Shown here: positions 49,943 to 58,887 of the stretch, in pieces
Numbering within the stretch: position 1 is the first letter of the stretch
Layout: every line of letters begins with the position of its first letter
Assembly (NCBI RefSeq): GCF_020982545.1
Contig: NZ_JAJKLK010000003.1
Span: forward strand, 372,001 to 436,000
Length of the DNA: 64,000 nt
DNA from: Streptomyces sp. MNU76
GTDB taxonomy: Bacteria; Actinomycetota; Actinomycetes; Streptomycetales; Streptomycetaceae
Direction: 5' to 3'
Position numbers and translations under genes: made by a program
The notes under the pieces: generated by a model
Told to the model about the DNA's origin: nothing
Seen by the model: the letters and a program-made list of their open reading frames with translations, nothing else
Database searches by the model: none

Positions 49943-50857
49943 TCAGCTCTTCACCAGCAGGCCGCGGCCGCGCAGGACCCGCCGCTCCAGCGGGCTGAAG
50001 AGCAGCAGGTCGATGGCGATACCGACCAGCAGGATCAGGAAGATGGCGAGGAACACGGTGGCCATGTCGATGTTGGTGCGGCCGTTCTCCAGCAACTGGC
50101 CGAGACCGACCCCGAGATCGGGGTGGCTGGCGATGATCTCCGCCGCCATCAGTGAACGCCACGAGAACGCCCAGCCCTGCTTCAGACCGGCCAGATAGCC
50201 GGGCAGCGCGGCCGGCATCACGATGTGCCAGGCGCCCTGCAGTCCGGTGGCGCCCATGGTGCGGCCCGCCCGCAGATACAGCGGGGGCACCTGGTCGATG
50301 CCGGAGACCAGCCCGTTGGCGATCGAGGGGACCGCACCGAGCAGGATCACCGCGTACATCATCCCGTCGGTCAGACCCAGCCAGACCACGGCCGGCGGCA
50401 CCCACGCCACCGACGGCAGCGACTGCAGCCCCGAGAGGATCGGACCGATCGCCGACCGAACGAACCGCACCCGGGCGACCAGGATGCCGAGCGGCGTGCC
50501 GATCGCCAGTGCGATCAGGAAGCCGAACAGGCCGCGCGAGACACTCGTCCAGACGTAGCCGAGCAGCTTGCCTTCCAGCCAGGCCTGCTCCGCCGCGTCC
50601 CACACGGCGGACGGCGGGGGCAGCTTGCCCGGGTCGGTGACGACGCCGAACGACACCAGTCCCTGCCACACCGCGAGCACCAGCACGACCGCGGTGATCG
50701 GCGGCACGATCTTCTGCCGGAACGTCTGGCTGAACGGAGGCCGGCCGGCGCCGGGCGTCTCCAGGGCGTCGAGGCCCGCCTCCACCGCCCCGAGCCGGTC
50801 CTTGTCGGCGACCGGGGCGTCGATCGTGTCCGTCGCCCTCGTCTCACTGCTGGCCAT
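49943..50857 (-). CDS. ssuC: Sulfonate-type ABC transporter permease SsuC
   Basis: The 304-residue permease has six hydrophobic segments and the family's coupling loop AGRTMGATGLQGAWHIVMPAALPGYLAGL. Together with the adjacent ATPase and binding protein it forms an aliphatic sulfonate/taurine-type importer. The ATG at 50857 has GAGGAGAT upstream and overlaps ssuB by 14 bases. No desulfonating monooxygenase (SsuD) is in the window. Confidence 0.9.
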   Translation of the reverse strand: MASSETRATDTIDAPVADKDRLGAVEAGLDALETPGAGRPPFSQTFRQKIVPPITAVVLVLAVWQGLVSFGVVTDPGKLPPPSAVWDAAEQAWLEGKLLGYVWTSVSRGLFGFLIALAIGTPLGILVARVRFVRSAIGPILSGLQSLPSVAWVPPAVVWLGLTDGMMYAVILLGAVPSIANGLVSGIDQVPPLYLRAGRTMGATGLQGAWHIVMPAALPGYLAGLKQGWAFSWRSLMAAEIIASHPDLGVGLGQLLENGRTNIDMATVFLAIFLILLVGIAIDLLLFSPLERRVLRGRGLLVKS

Positions 50858-51629
50858 GACGGCGGATCTCCTCACGAAGGACATCGGTGATCTCCAAGGA
50901 CAGCTCCGCCACCGGAGCGTCCTCGATACGGCGGGGCTGGGGGATGTCGACCCGCCACTCCCGGGCGATCCGCCCCGGGCGCGAGGACAGCAGCACCACG
51001 CGCTGCGCGAGCCGCACCGCCTCGCGCACGTTGTGCGTGACGAACAGGACGGAGAGCTGGGTCTCCTCCCAGATCCGGGTCAGCTCGTCGTGCAGCACGT
51101 CCCGGGTGATGGCGTCGAGCGCCGCGAACGGCTCGTCCATCAGCAGGAGCTTGCTCTCCTGGCCGAGGGCCCGCGCCAGCGCCACCCGCTGCCGCATACC
51201 GCCGGACAGCTCGTGCACCCGCTTGCCGTACGCACCCTTCAGCCGGACCAGGGAGAGCAGGTCCTCGGCGCGCTCGCGCCGTTCGTTCTTCGGAACTCCC
51301 CTGAGCTTCAGGGCGAGTTCGATGTTCTTGCCCGCGGTCAGCCACGGGAACAGGGCGTGCTCCTGGAACATCAGAGCGGGGCGCCCGTCGGTCGAGATGC
51401 TGCCCTGGGACGGGGCGTCGAGCCCCGCCACCAGGTTCAGCAGGGTGGACTTGCCACAGCCCGAGGCCCCCAGGAGGGTGACGAACTCGCCCGGAGCGAC
51501 ATCGAGCGTGATGTCGTCGAGCACGAGCTGCTGCCCGGTCGGTCCGGCGAAGGACTTCGATACATGCTCGATGCGGGCTGCGTGCTCCACTGCCTCGGTG
51601 TCCTCGGCCTTGGCGAGGGTGGTGGCCAT
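50844..51629 (-). CDS. ssuB: Sulfonate-type ABC transporter ATPase SsuB
   Basis: The 261-residue ATPase has Walker A GASGCGKST, Q-loop FQEHALFPW, signature LSGGMRQRVALARAL, Walker B LLLMDEPFAALD and switch His FVTHN. The start is ATG 51629 with GGAGG eight bases upstream; a GTG at 51638 falls within that Shine-Dalgarno. Its end overlaps ssuC. Confidence 0.93.
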   Translation of the reverse strand: MATTLAKAEDTEAVEHAARIEHVSKSFAGPTGQQLVLDDITLDVAPGEFVTLLGASGCGKSTLLNLVAGLDAPSQGSISTDGRPALMFQEHALFPWLTAGKNIELALKLRGVPKNERRERAEDLLSLVRLKGAYGKRVHELSGGMRQRVALARALGQESKLLLMDEPFAALDAITRDVLHDELTRIWEETQLSVLFVTHNVREAVRLAQRVVLLSSRPGRIAREWRVDIPQPRRIEDAPVAELSLEITDVLREEIRRHGQQ

Positions 51630-51665
51630 GGTCGTCACCTCCTGGGGACTCGTCGGTCTACCGCG

Positions 51666-52775
51666 TTACTTGGCGCCGAGACCGGCGTCGTCGACCTCGG
51701 ACTCGCCCTCGGACTTCAGGACCTTGTTGAGGATCGACAGGTCGTAGATGCCGTCGAGCAGCGGGTCCTTGAGCAGACCGGCCTTGACCGCGTGGTCCGC
51801 CTCGGTCTGCAGGGTGGACGCCAGCGGGTCGTCGGTGAACTGGATGGACGTCCACGCCGGGTCGAGGACCTTGGCGTCCAGTGCCTTGCCGGAGTCCTCC
51901 TTCAGCCGGGCGTTGGCCGCCTCCTTCGCCTTCTCCGTGTCGGAGTTGATGAAGGCGTTCGTCCTGACCGCGCCCCGCAGCACGGCCTCGACGACCTTGG
52001 GGTGCTCCTTCAGGAAGTCCTGCCGCACGATGATGTTCGTGATCACGAACTTCTTGTCGGGCCACAGGTCGGCCTCGTCCAGCAGCACCTTCGCGCCCTC
52101 GGCGACCAGCTTGGACGCGGTCGGCTCCGGCACCCAGGCACCGTCGATCGAGCCCGACTTGTAGGCGTCCGGGACGATCTTGTTGTCCGTGCGGACCACG
52201 GAGACGTCGCCCTTGCCGCTCTCGGCGTCGACCTTCCAGCCCTGCTCGGCGATCCAGTTGAGGAACGCCACGTCCTGCGTGTTGCCCAGCTGCGGCGTCG
52301 CGATGTTCTTGCCCTTGATGTCCTTGAGGGACTTGATCTTGTCCGGGTCGACGACGAGCTTCACACCACCGGAGGCCGAACCGCCGATGATGCGCAGGCC
52401 CTTGCCGGCGGACTTGGTGTAGCCGTTGATCGCCGGGGAGGGGCCGATCCAGCCGATGTCGATCGACTTCGAGTTCAGCGCCTCGATCTCGGAGGGGCCG
52501 GCGTTGAAGACCGCGTACTCGGCCTTGGTGGCGCCGAGCTCCTTCTGGAAGATGCCCTCCTGCCGCCCGACCAGGGCGGTGGCGTGCGTGAGGTTGCCGA
52601 AGTAGCCGATCTTGACGGTGTCGAGGCCCTCGATCTTCTTGGCGCCGGCGGCGACCTGGGCGGTCTCGTCGTCCTTGGCCTGGGAGCCGTAACCGCAGGC
52701 GGCGAGCGCCAGCAGGGGCAGCGCGGCGGCCACGGCGACGCCACGGCGGAGAAGAGCTGAGCGGTGTGCAGGCAC
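51666..52775 (-). CDS. ssuA: Sulfonate-type ABC transporter binding lipoprotein SsuA
   Basis: The 369-residue lipoprotein has a signal peptide with lipobox LALAAC and a taurine/sulfonate-binding fold: VKIGYFGNLTHATALVGRQEGIF, FNAGPSEIEALNSKSIDIGWIGPSPAINGY, GKNIATPQLGNTQDVAFLNWI, GSIDGAWVPEPTASKLV. It delivers organosulfonates, or possibly sulfate esters, to SsuBC. GTG 52775 gives a compact signal peptide. The gene follows cysN after a 235-bp gap that may contain its own promoter. Confidence 0.92.
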   Translation of the reverse strand: MPAHRSALLRRGVAVAAALPLLALAACGYGSQAKDDETAQVAAGAKKIEGLDTVKIGYFGNLTHATALVGRQEGIFQKELGATKAEYAVFNAGPSEIEALNSKSIDIGWIGPSPAINGYTKSAGKGLRIIGGSASGGVKLVVDPDKIKSLKDIKGKNIATPQLGNTQDVAFLNWIAEQGWKVDAESGKGDVSVVRTDNKIVPDAYKSGSIDGAWVPEPTASKLVAEGAKVLLDEADLWPDKKFVITNIIVRQDFLKEHPKVVEAVLRGAVRTNAFINSDTEKAKEAANARLKEDSGKALDAKVLDPAWTSIQFTDDPLASTLQTEADHAVKAGLLKDPLLDGIYDLSILNKVLKSEGESEVDDAGLGAK

Positions 52776-53010
52776 GGGAGGTGGTCCTCTCGGAGGCCCG
52801 GCGGTCACGAACTCGACGGTCGTGGCCGGGAAATCAGGAAAAGGGTCTTCGTCGCAACCGGGACGTCGGGTGGGAGGACGGGGCGCGCATGCGGTGCGCG
52901 TACGTCATCGCACACATCGCGCCACGCCGCCCTGCCCGCTCCCGAGGGCGCCGCTGCCCACACGGCCGCCCTCCTTCGCGAACGTCGCGTAGAAGTCCGG
53001 GGGGTTCATG

Positions 53011-54345
53011 TCAGAAGTCCCACCCGTCGTCCTCGGCCTCGTCCTTGACGGGCTCCGGGGAGGCGAACGACTCGCCGACCATGCCGGCCGTCAGGGTCGT
53101 GCCGTCTGCGGGGTCGATCAGGATGAACGAGCCGGTGCGGCGGGAGTCGGCGTAGGAGTCGACCGGCAGCGCCTCGGCCGTGCGGACCTTCACCCGGCCG
53201 ATGTCGTTGGCGACGAGCTGTCCCGGGTGCGGGTGCAGGGACAGGTCGTCGAGCGTCAGCCGGGACGGGATGTCCTTGACGATCGCCTTGACCGTACGGG
53301 TGCCGTGCTTGAGCAGCACCCGGTGGCCCACCGTGAGCGGCTGGTCGGCCACGTGGCAGACGGTCGCCTCGATGTCCTGCGTGGTCGCGGGGGCGTCCTT
53401 GCTGGGCACCAGCAGGTCGCCGCGCGAGATGTCGATGTCGTCCGCCAGCAGCAGGGTCACCGACTGCGGGGTGTGGGCCGAGTCGACCGGCTTGCCGAGC
53501 AGGTCGATGCCGGTGACCTTCGTGGTCCGGCCGGACGGCAGCACCGTCACCGAGTCGCCGACGCGGAAGGTGCCGGCCGCGATCTGGCCCGCGTACCCCC
53601 GGTAGTCCGGGTGCTCGGCGGTCTGCGGACGGATCACGTACTGCACGGGCAGCCGGGCGTGGCAGTGCGCCAGGTCGTGGCTGACCGGCACGGTCTCCAG
53701 GTGCTCCAGGACCGTGGGGCCGCCGTACCAGTCCATGTTCGCGGACGGCTCCACCACGTTGTCGCCGGCGAGCGCCGAGATCGGGATCGCGGTGATCTCC
53801 GGGACACCCAGCTCGGACGCGTACGCCGTGAACTCCTCGGCGATCCGCGCGAAGACCTGCTCCTCGTAGGCGACGAGGTCCATCTTGTTCACCGCGAGGA
53901 CCACGTGCGGGACTCGCAGGAGCGCGGCGATCGCGGCGTGCCGGCGGGTCTGCTCGACGACGCCGTTGCGCGCGTCGACGAGGATCACCGTCAGTTCGGC
54001 GGTGGAGGCGCCGGTGACCATGTTGCGGGTGTACTGCACGTGGCCGGGGGTGTCGGCGAGGATGAAGCGGCGGCGGGTGGTGGCGAAGTAGCGGTAGGCG
54101 ACGTCGATGGTGATGCCCTGTTCCCGTTCGGCGCGCAGGCCGTCGGTGAGGAGGGCGAGGTCGGGGCCTTCCTGGCCGCGGCTCGCGGAGACCCGTTCCA
54201 CGGCTTCCAGTTGGTCGGTGAGGATCGACTTGGAGTCGTGCAGCAGGCGGCCCACCAGGGTGGACTTGCCGTCGTCGACGGAACCGGCGGTCGCGAACCG
54301 CAGCAGCGTGGTGGCCGAGAGCTCCTCGGCGGTGATCGTGCTCAT
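53011..54345 (-). CDS. cysN: Sulfate adenylyltransferase subunit 1 (GTPase) CysN
   Basis: The 444-residue EF-Tu-like GTPase has G1 GSVDDGKSTLVGRLL, G3 DTPGHVQYTRN and G4 NKMDL, followed by two beta-barrel domains. It couples GTP hydrolysis to formation of adenylyl sulfate by CysD. It is not fused to an APS kinase, consistent with a separate cysC. It starts two bases after the cysD stop. Confidence 0.96.
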   Translation of the reverse strand: MSTITAEELSATTLLRFATAGSVDDGKSTLVGRLLHDSKSILTDQLEAVERVSASRGQEGPDLALLTDGLRAEREQGITIDVAYRYFATTRRRFILADTPGHVQYTRNMVTGASTAELTVILVDARNGVVEQTRRHAAIAALLRVPHVVLAVNKMDLVAYEEQVFARIAEEFTAYASELGVPEITAIPISALAGDNVVEPSANMDWYGGPTVLEHLETVPVSHDLAHCHARLPVQYVIRPQTAEHPDYRGYAGQIAAGTFRVGDSVTVLPSGRTTKVTGIDLLGKPVDSAHTPQSVTLLLADDIDISRGDLLVPSKDAPATTQDIEATVCHVADQPLTVGHRVLLKHGTRTVKAIVKDIPSRLTLDDLSLHPHPGQLVANDIGRVKVRTAEALPVDSYADSRRTGSFILIDPADGTTLTAGMVGESFASPEPVKDEAEDDGWDF

Positions 54346-54347
54346 GC

Positions 54348-55286
54348 CTAGAAGTACCCCTCACGCTTGCGGTCTTCCATCGCGGCCTCGGACATCTTGT
54401 CGTCGGCGCGGGTCGCGCCCCGCTCGGTGAGCCGGGAGGCGGCGATCTCGGTGATCACGGCGTCCAGCGTGGTCGCGTCGGAATCGACCGCGCCCGTGCA
54501 GGACATGTCGCCGACGGTGCGGTAGCGGACGAGGCGCTTCTCGACGGTCTCGCCGTCCTTGGGGCCGCCCCACTCGCCGGCGGTCAGCCACATCCCGGCC
54601 CGCTGGAACACCTCACGCTCGTGCGCGAAGTAGATCTCCGGGAGTTCGATGCCTTCGCGGGCGATGTACTGCCAGACGTCCAGCTCGGTCCAGTTGGAGA
54701 GCGGGAAGACGCGGACGTGTTCGCCGGGCGCGTGGCGGCCGTTGTAGAGGTTCCACAGCTCGGGGCGCTGGCGGCGCGGGTCCCACTGGGAGAACTCGTC
54801 GCGCAGCGAGAACACCCGCTCCTTGGCCCGTGCCTTCTCCTCGTCGCGGCGGCCGCCGCCGAAGACGGCGTCGAACTTCTCCGCCTGGATCCTCTCGGTG
54901 AGCGGCACGGTCTGCAGGGGGTTGCGGGTGCCGTCGGGGCGTTCGCGCAACACTCCGCGGTCGATGTAGTCCTGGACGGAGGCCACGTGCAGCCGCAGGC
55001 CGTGGCGGGCCACGGTGCGGTCGCGGTACTCCAGCACCTCGGGGAAGTTGTGTCCGGTGTCGACGTGCAGCAGGGAGAAGGGGACCGCGGCGGGCGCGAA
55101 GGCCTTCAGCGCCAGGTGCAGCATGACGATGGAGTCCTTGCCGCCGGAGAAGAGGATCACCGGCCGCTCGAACTCCCCCGCGACCTCACGGAAGATGTGG
55201 ACCGCCTCGGACTCCAGCGCGTCCAGGTGCGACAGCGTGTACGGGGTGCCGGTCTCCCCGGAGACGGCGGCGACGGTCGTCGTCAT
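54348..55286 (-). CDS. cysD: Sulfate adenylyltransferase subunit 2 CysD
   Basis: The 312-residue PP-loop ATP pyrophosphatase (VILFSGGKDSIVMLHLALKA) carries the CysD features HVDTGHNFPEVLEYRD, AVFGGGRRDEEKARAKERVFSLRDEFSQWDPR and the C-terminal KMSEAAMEDRKREGYF. It adenylates sulfate with ATP. Its ATG overlaps the cysC stop by four bases. Confidence 0.97.
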   Translation of the reverse strand: MTTTVAAVSGETGTPYTLSHLDALESEAVHIFREVAGEFERPVILFSGGKDSIVMLHLALKAFAPAAVPFSLLHVDTGHNFPEVLEYRDRTVARHGLRLHVASVQDYIDRGVLRERPDGTRNPLQTVPLTERIQAEKFDAVFGGGRRDEEKARAKERVFSLRDEFSQWDPRRQRPELWNLYNGRHAPGEHVRVFPLSNWTELDVWQYIAREGIELPEIYFAHEREVFQRAGMWLTAGEWGGPKDGETVEKRLVRYRTVGDMSCTGAVDSDATTLDAVITEIAASRLTERGATRADDKMSEAAMEDRKREGYF

Positions 55287-55819
55287 GCCAGACCCCTCTC
55301 CGTGAGCAGCTTGTGGACCAGCGCCGCGGACTCCTGGACCGTCTGGTCCTGCGACTCGATGCGCAGGTCCGGGGTCTCGGGAGCCTCGTACGGGTCGTCG
55401 ACACCGGTCAGCCCGGAGATCTCACCGGCCGCCTGCTTGGCGTACAGACCCTTCACATCGCGTTCGGAGCACACCTCGACCGGCGTCGCCACATGCACCT
55501 CGACGTACGCGGCTCCGCTCGCCGCGTGGCGCCCCCGGACCGCCTCGCGGCTGTCGGCGTAGGGCGCGATGACCGGCACGAGCGCCTTGACGCCGTTCCG
55601 GGCGAGCAACTCGGCGAGGAAGCCGATGCGCTGCACGTTGGTGTGGCGGTCGGCGCGGGTGAAGCCGAGGTCAGCGGTGAGGAACTCGCGGATCTCGTCG
55701 CCGTCGAGGACCTCCACGAGGTGGCCCTCCTCGCGCAGGCGGCCCGCGAGTTCGTAGGCGATGGTGGTCTTGCCGGCACTCGGCAGACCCGTGAGCCAGA
55801 CGGTGGCTCCGGTCGTCAC
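55283..55819 (-). CDS. cysC: Adenylylsulfate kinase CysC
   Basis: The 178-residue APS kinase has P-loop GLPSAGKTT, LDGDEIREFLTADLGFTRADRHTNVQRIGF, VIAPYADSREAVR and VHVATPVEVCSERDVKGLYAKQ. It phosphorylates adenylyl sulfate to PAPS. The GTG at 55819 follows AGGAGAACCCA. Presence of both APS kinase and a CysH leaves open whether CysH uses APS or PAPS. Confidence 0.95.
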   Translation of the reverse strand: MTTGATVWLTGLPSAGKTTIAYELAGRLREEGHLVEVLDGDEIREFLTADLGFTRADRHTNVQRIGFLAELLARNGVKALVPVIAPYADSREAVRGRHAASGAAYVEVHVATPVEVCSERDVKGLYAKQAAGEISGLTGVDDPYEAPETPDLRIESQDQTVQESAALVHKLLTERGLA

Positions 55820-55893
55820 TGGGTTCTCCTGGTTCGTCGCGGGAGCACGGCCCGTCCCGGGGCCGGCGTTCCCGACGGTGTCGGCGGTCTCGG

Positions 55894-56664
55894 TCACAGG
55901 TGCAGCCCGCACTCGGTCTTGGCGTTGCCGGCCCAGCGGCCGGCCCGCGCGTCCTCGCCGGGGGCGACCCGCCGGGTGCAGGGGGCGCAGCCCACCGAGG
56001 TGTAGCCGTCCATCAGCAGGGGGTTGGTGAGCACGCCGTGCTCGGCCACGTACGCGTCCACGTCGTCCTGCGTCCAGCGGGCGATCGGGGAGACCTTGAC
56101 CTTGCCGCGCTTCTCGTCCCAGCCGACGACCGGGGTGTCGGCCCGGCTCGCGGACTCGTCGCGGCGCAGTCCGGTCGCCCAGGCGTCGAAGCGGGTCAGG
56201 CCCGCTTCGAGCGGCTTGACCTTCCGCAGGAAGCAGCACAGGTCGGGGTCGCGGTCGTGCAGCTTCGGGCCGTACTCGGCGTCCTGCTCGGCGACCGTCT
56301 GCCGCGGGGTGATCGTGATGACGTTGACGTCCATCACGGCCTCGACGGCGTCCCGGGTGCCGATGGTCTCCGGGAAGTGGTAGCCGGTGTCCAGGAACAC
56401 GACGTCGACGCCGGGCCTGGCGCGGGAGGCGAGGTGCGCGACGACCGCGTCCTCCATGGAGGAGGTCACGCAGAAGCGGTTGCCGAAGGTGTCCACGGCC
56501 CACTGGAGGATCTCCAGGGCCGAGGCGTCCTCCAGATCGCGGCCGGCCTGCTCGGCGAGCGCCTTGAGCTCGGCGCGCTTCGCCGCGTCCAGGTCGGTCG
56601 CCTCCTGGTCGGCCGCGTCCGCCCGGGACGCGGATGTGTCGGAATCCGCCTTGACGGCAGTCAT
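55894..56664 (-). CDS. cysH: Assimilatory (phospho)adenylylsulfate reductase CysH
   Basis: The 256-residue reductase has VTSSMEDAVVAHL, LDTGYHFPETIGTRD, paired Cys LCCFLRK and CAPC near residue 230, plus the catalytic ECGLHL tail. The CC...CxxC set indicates a [4Fe-4S] cluster and hence preference for adenylyl sulfate (APS reductase), as in other actinobacteria, although cysC lies downstream. It reduces the activated sulfate to sulfite. Confidence 0.95.
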   Translation of the reverse strand: MTAVKADSDTSASRADAADQEATDLDAAKRAELKALAEQAGRDLEDASALEILQWAVDTFGNRFCVTSSMEDAVVAHLASRARPGVDVVFLDTGYHFPETIGTRDAVEAVMDVNVITITPRQTVAEQDAEYGPKLHDRDPDLCCFLRKVKPLEAGLTRFDAWATGLRRDESASRADTPVVGWDEKRGKVKVSPIARWTQDDVDAYVAEHGVLTNPLLMDGYTSVGCAPCTRRVAPGEDARAGRWAGNAKTECGLHL

Positions 56665-56882
56665 ATGTGATCCCCTCCGCTATCGGCTCGCCGAAGGCTG
56701 CTTTCTTCAAGAGCGTGAGCCGAGGGAGCGCGGCTCACGCCCCGGGTCAACAACCCGAGGAACTTCAACTGGAAGGCTCGATTGCAGGCTCCGCATTCCC
56801 AGGCCCCGTGACCTTCCTCGTTGGGGCGCAGATCCTCGTCACCGCAGTAGGGGCAGTAGAAGGGGGCGGCTCGCTCGCTCAC
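56661..56882 (-). CDS. Small zinc-ribbon protein between sir and cysH
   Basis: The 73-residue protein has a rubredoxin-like CPYCGDEDL...WECGACNRAFQLKFLGL zinc ribbon. Its GTG overlaps the sir stop and its end overlaps the cysH ATG, so translation is coupled on both sides. Its fixed position implies a role with sulfite reductase or APS reductase, perhaps metal or sulfur delivery, or a regulatory role. No function is known to me. Confidence 0.88.
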   Translation of the reverse strand: MSERAAPFYCPYCGDEDLRPNEEGHGAWECGACNRAFQLKFLGLLTRGVSRAPSAHALEESSLRRADSGGDHI

Positions 56883-58570
56883 GAGAGGGCCTCCTCGCCG
56901 GCGCGGGCGACCCACGTGGCGAAGCGCTCGCCCTCCTCGCGCTCCTCCTGGAAGCGCTTGAGCACGCGCTCGACGTAGTCGGGGAGGTCGTCGGCGGTGA
57001 CCTTCAGACCGCGCACCTTGCGGCCGAAGCCGGCCTCCAGGCCGAGCGCGCCGCCCAGGTGCACCTGGTAGCCCTCGACCTGCTCGCCCGCGTCGTTGAG
57101 GACCAGCTGGCCCTTGAGACCGATGTCCGCCACCTGGATACGCGCACAGGCGTTCGGGCAGCCGTTGATGTTGATGGTGATCGGCTCGTCGAACTCCGGG
57201 ATCCGGCGCTCCAGTTCGTCGATCAACAGGGAGCCGCGCGCCTTCGTCTCGACGATGGCGAGCTTGCAGTACTCGATGCCGGTGCAGGCCATCGTGCCGC
57301 GCCGGAACGGCGAGGGGTTCACCGTGAGGTCCAGGGCCTCCAGGCCCGCGACCAGCGAGTCGACCTGCTCCTCGGTGACGTCGAGCACGATCATCTTCTG
57401 CTCGACGGTGGTCCGGACCCGGCCGGAGCCGTGCGCCTCGGCAAGGTCGGCGATCTTCGTCAGCGTGGTGCCGTCCACCCGGCCCACGCGCGGGGCGAAC
57501 CCGACGTAGTAGCGGCCGTCCTTCTGCTGGTGGACGCCCACGTGGTCGCGCCAGCGGGCCACCGGCTGGTCCGGCGCCGGGCCGTCGATCAGCTTGCGCT
57601 TGAGGTACTCGTCCTCCAGCACCTGGCGGAACTTCTCCGTGCCCCAGTCGGCGAGCAGGAACTTCAGCCGGGCGCGGGTGCGCAGCCGCCGGTAGCCGTA
57701 GTCACGGAAGATCGAGATGACGCCCTCGTACACGTCCGCGACCTCGTCCAGCGGCACCCAGGCTCCGAGCCGCTGCCCGATCTTGGGGTTGGTGGACAGG
57801 CCGCCGCCGACCCAGAGGTCGAAGCCGGGGCCGTGCTCGGGGTGGCGGACACCGACGAAGGCGATGTCGTTGATCTCGTGCGCCACGTCGAGCAGCGGCG
57901 AGCCGGAGATCGCGGACTTGAACTTGCGGGGCAGGTTCGAGAAGTCAGGGTTGCCGATGATCCGCCGGCCGATCTCCTCCATCGCGGGCGTGCCGTCGAT
58001 GATCTCGTCGGCGGCGATCCCGGCGACGGGTGAGCCGATGATCACACGGGGGGTGTCACCGCACGCCTCGGTGGTGGACAGGCCGACGGCCTCCAGCCGC
58101 TCCCAGATCTCGGGCACGTCCTCGACGCGGATCCAGTGGTACTGCACGTTCTGCCGGTCGGTGATGTCGGCCGTGCCCCGCGCGAACTCCTGCGAGATCT
58201 CGCCGATCACCCGCAGCTGCTGGGTGGTCAGGCGTCCGCCGTCGATCCGCACCCGCAGCATGAAGTACTTGTCGTCCAGCTCCTCCGGCTCCAGGATCGC
58301 GGTCTTGCCGCCGTCGATCCCGGGCTTGCGCTGGGTGTAGAGGCCCCACCAGCGCATGCGGCCGCGCAGGTCGTTGGGGTCGATCGAGTCGAAGCCACGC
58401 TTGGAGTAGATCGTCTCAATGCGTGTCCGTACATTGAGACCGTCGTCGTCCTTCTTGAACTGCTCGTTGCCGTTCAGCGGGGTGAAGTGACCCGCGGCCC
58501 ACTGTCCCTCGCCACGGTGACGGCTCACCTTGCGGCGGGGCGTGGCAGGGTTCTGCGGGGTGGCGGCCAT
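56879..58570 (-). CDS. sir: Ferredoxin-dependent sulfite reductase (nitrite/sulfite reductase family)
   Basis: The 563-residue siroheme/[4Fe-4S] enzyme has TDRQNVQYHWIRVEDVP, FKSAISGSP, VGGGLSTNPKIGQRLGAWVP, and cluster cysteines CTGIEYCKLA and NINGCPNACARIQ. It reduces sulfite to sulfide with electrons from ferredoxin. The nitrite-reductase reading is disfavoured by the cys neighbours. The ATG at 58570 follows GAAGGACA. It heads a ten-gene sulfur operon and is preceded by a leader peptide. Confidence 0.95.
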   Translation of the reverse strand: MAATPQNPATPRRKVSRHRGEGQWAAGHFTPLNGNEQFKKDDDGLNVRTRIETIYSKRGFDSIDPNDLRGRMRWWGLYTQRKPGIDGGKTAILEPEELDDKYFMLRVRIDGGRLTTQQLRVIGEISQEFARGTADITDRQNVQYHWIRVEDVPEIWERLEAVGLSTTEACGDTPRVIIGSPVAGIAADEIIDGTPAMEEIGRRIIGNPDFSNLPRKFKSAISGSPLLDVAHEINDIAFVGVRHPEHGPGFDLWVGGGLSTNPKIGQRLGAWVPLDEVADVYEGVISIFRDYGYRRLRTRARLKFLLADWGTEKFRQVLEDEYLKRKLIDGPAPDQPVARWRDHVGVHQQKDGRYYVGFAPRVGRVDGTTLTKIADLAEAHGSGRVRTTVEQKMIVLDVTEEQVDSLVAGLEALDLTVNPSPFRRGTMACTGIEYCKLAIVETKARGSLLIDELERRIPEFDEPITININGCPNACARIQVADIGLKGQLVLNDAGEQVEGYQVHLGGALGLEAGFGRKVRGLKVTADDLPDYVERVLKRFQEEREEGERFATWVARAGEEALS

Positions 58571-58635
58571 GGTGTGTATGTCCTTCGGGAAAGGCGTGGG
58601 AATCGGCTCTGACCCGCGCTTGCGCGCACATGCGG

Positions 58636-58656
58636 GCACACGCGGGCAGCGTGTGC
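58636..58656 (-). promoter_or_regulatory. Hairpin in the sir leader
   Basis: GCACACGC and GCGTGTGC pair with a five-base loop between the leader-peptide stop and the sir start. It could take part in an attenuation switch. Confidence 0.4.
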
Positions 58657-58742
58657 GACGCCTGCGCGTCCTTGCGCGGGCCGAAACAGAGGAGGGTGTG
58701 CGGCGCTGTCGCCCGGGGTCGTCCAACCCCTCGCGGTCGGGC

Positions 58743-58826
58743 TCAGCTCACCGGACAGATGGCGCTGGACATGCGGCCGAGGTCGACGTGCCGCCGACTC
58801 ACCAAGGCAATTCCAGTTCCAGACAT
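58743..58826 (-). CDS. 27-residue leader peptide upstream of sulfite reductase
   Basis: A short minus-strand frame begins MSGTGIALVSRRHVDLGRMS and ends SAICPVS. The SRRHVDL core with a Cys near the C-terminus is the pattern of actinobacterial putative leader peptides found ahead of sulfur-assimilation genes. No clear Shine-Dalgarno precedes it, so it may be translated leaderless. A Cys codon four before the stop would let ribosome pausing report cysteine supply to the downstream operon. Confidence 0.82.
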   Translation of the reverse strand: MSGTGIALVSRRHVDLGRMSSAICPVS

Positions 58827-58887
58827 GACGGAAGCGTGGCACGCCTCTTTAGACCGAGTCCACCGTCATCCATATTCCGGACAAGGA

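Noticed and set aside
52805..52918. Possible 37-codon leader peptide upstream of ssuA (begins MCAMTYAHRM)
   Set aside because: It lacks the SRRHVDL-type pattern of known sulfur leader peptides, has no Shine-Dalgarno and overlaps the ssuA start region. Kept only as a weak possibility.
56879..58570. Assimilatory nitrite reductase
   Set aside because: The family is shared, but linkage to cysH/C/D/N and the sulfur leader peptide makes sulfite the substrate.
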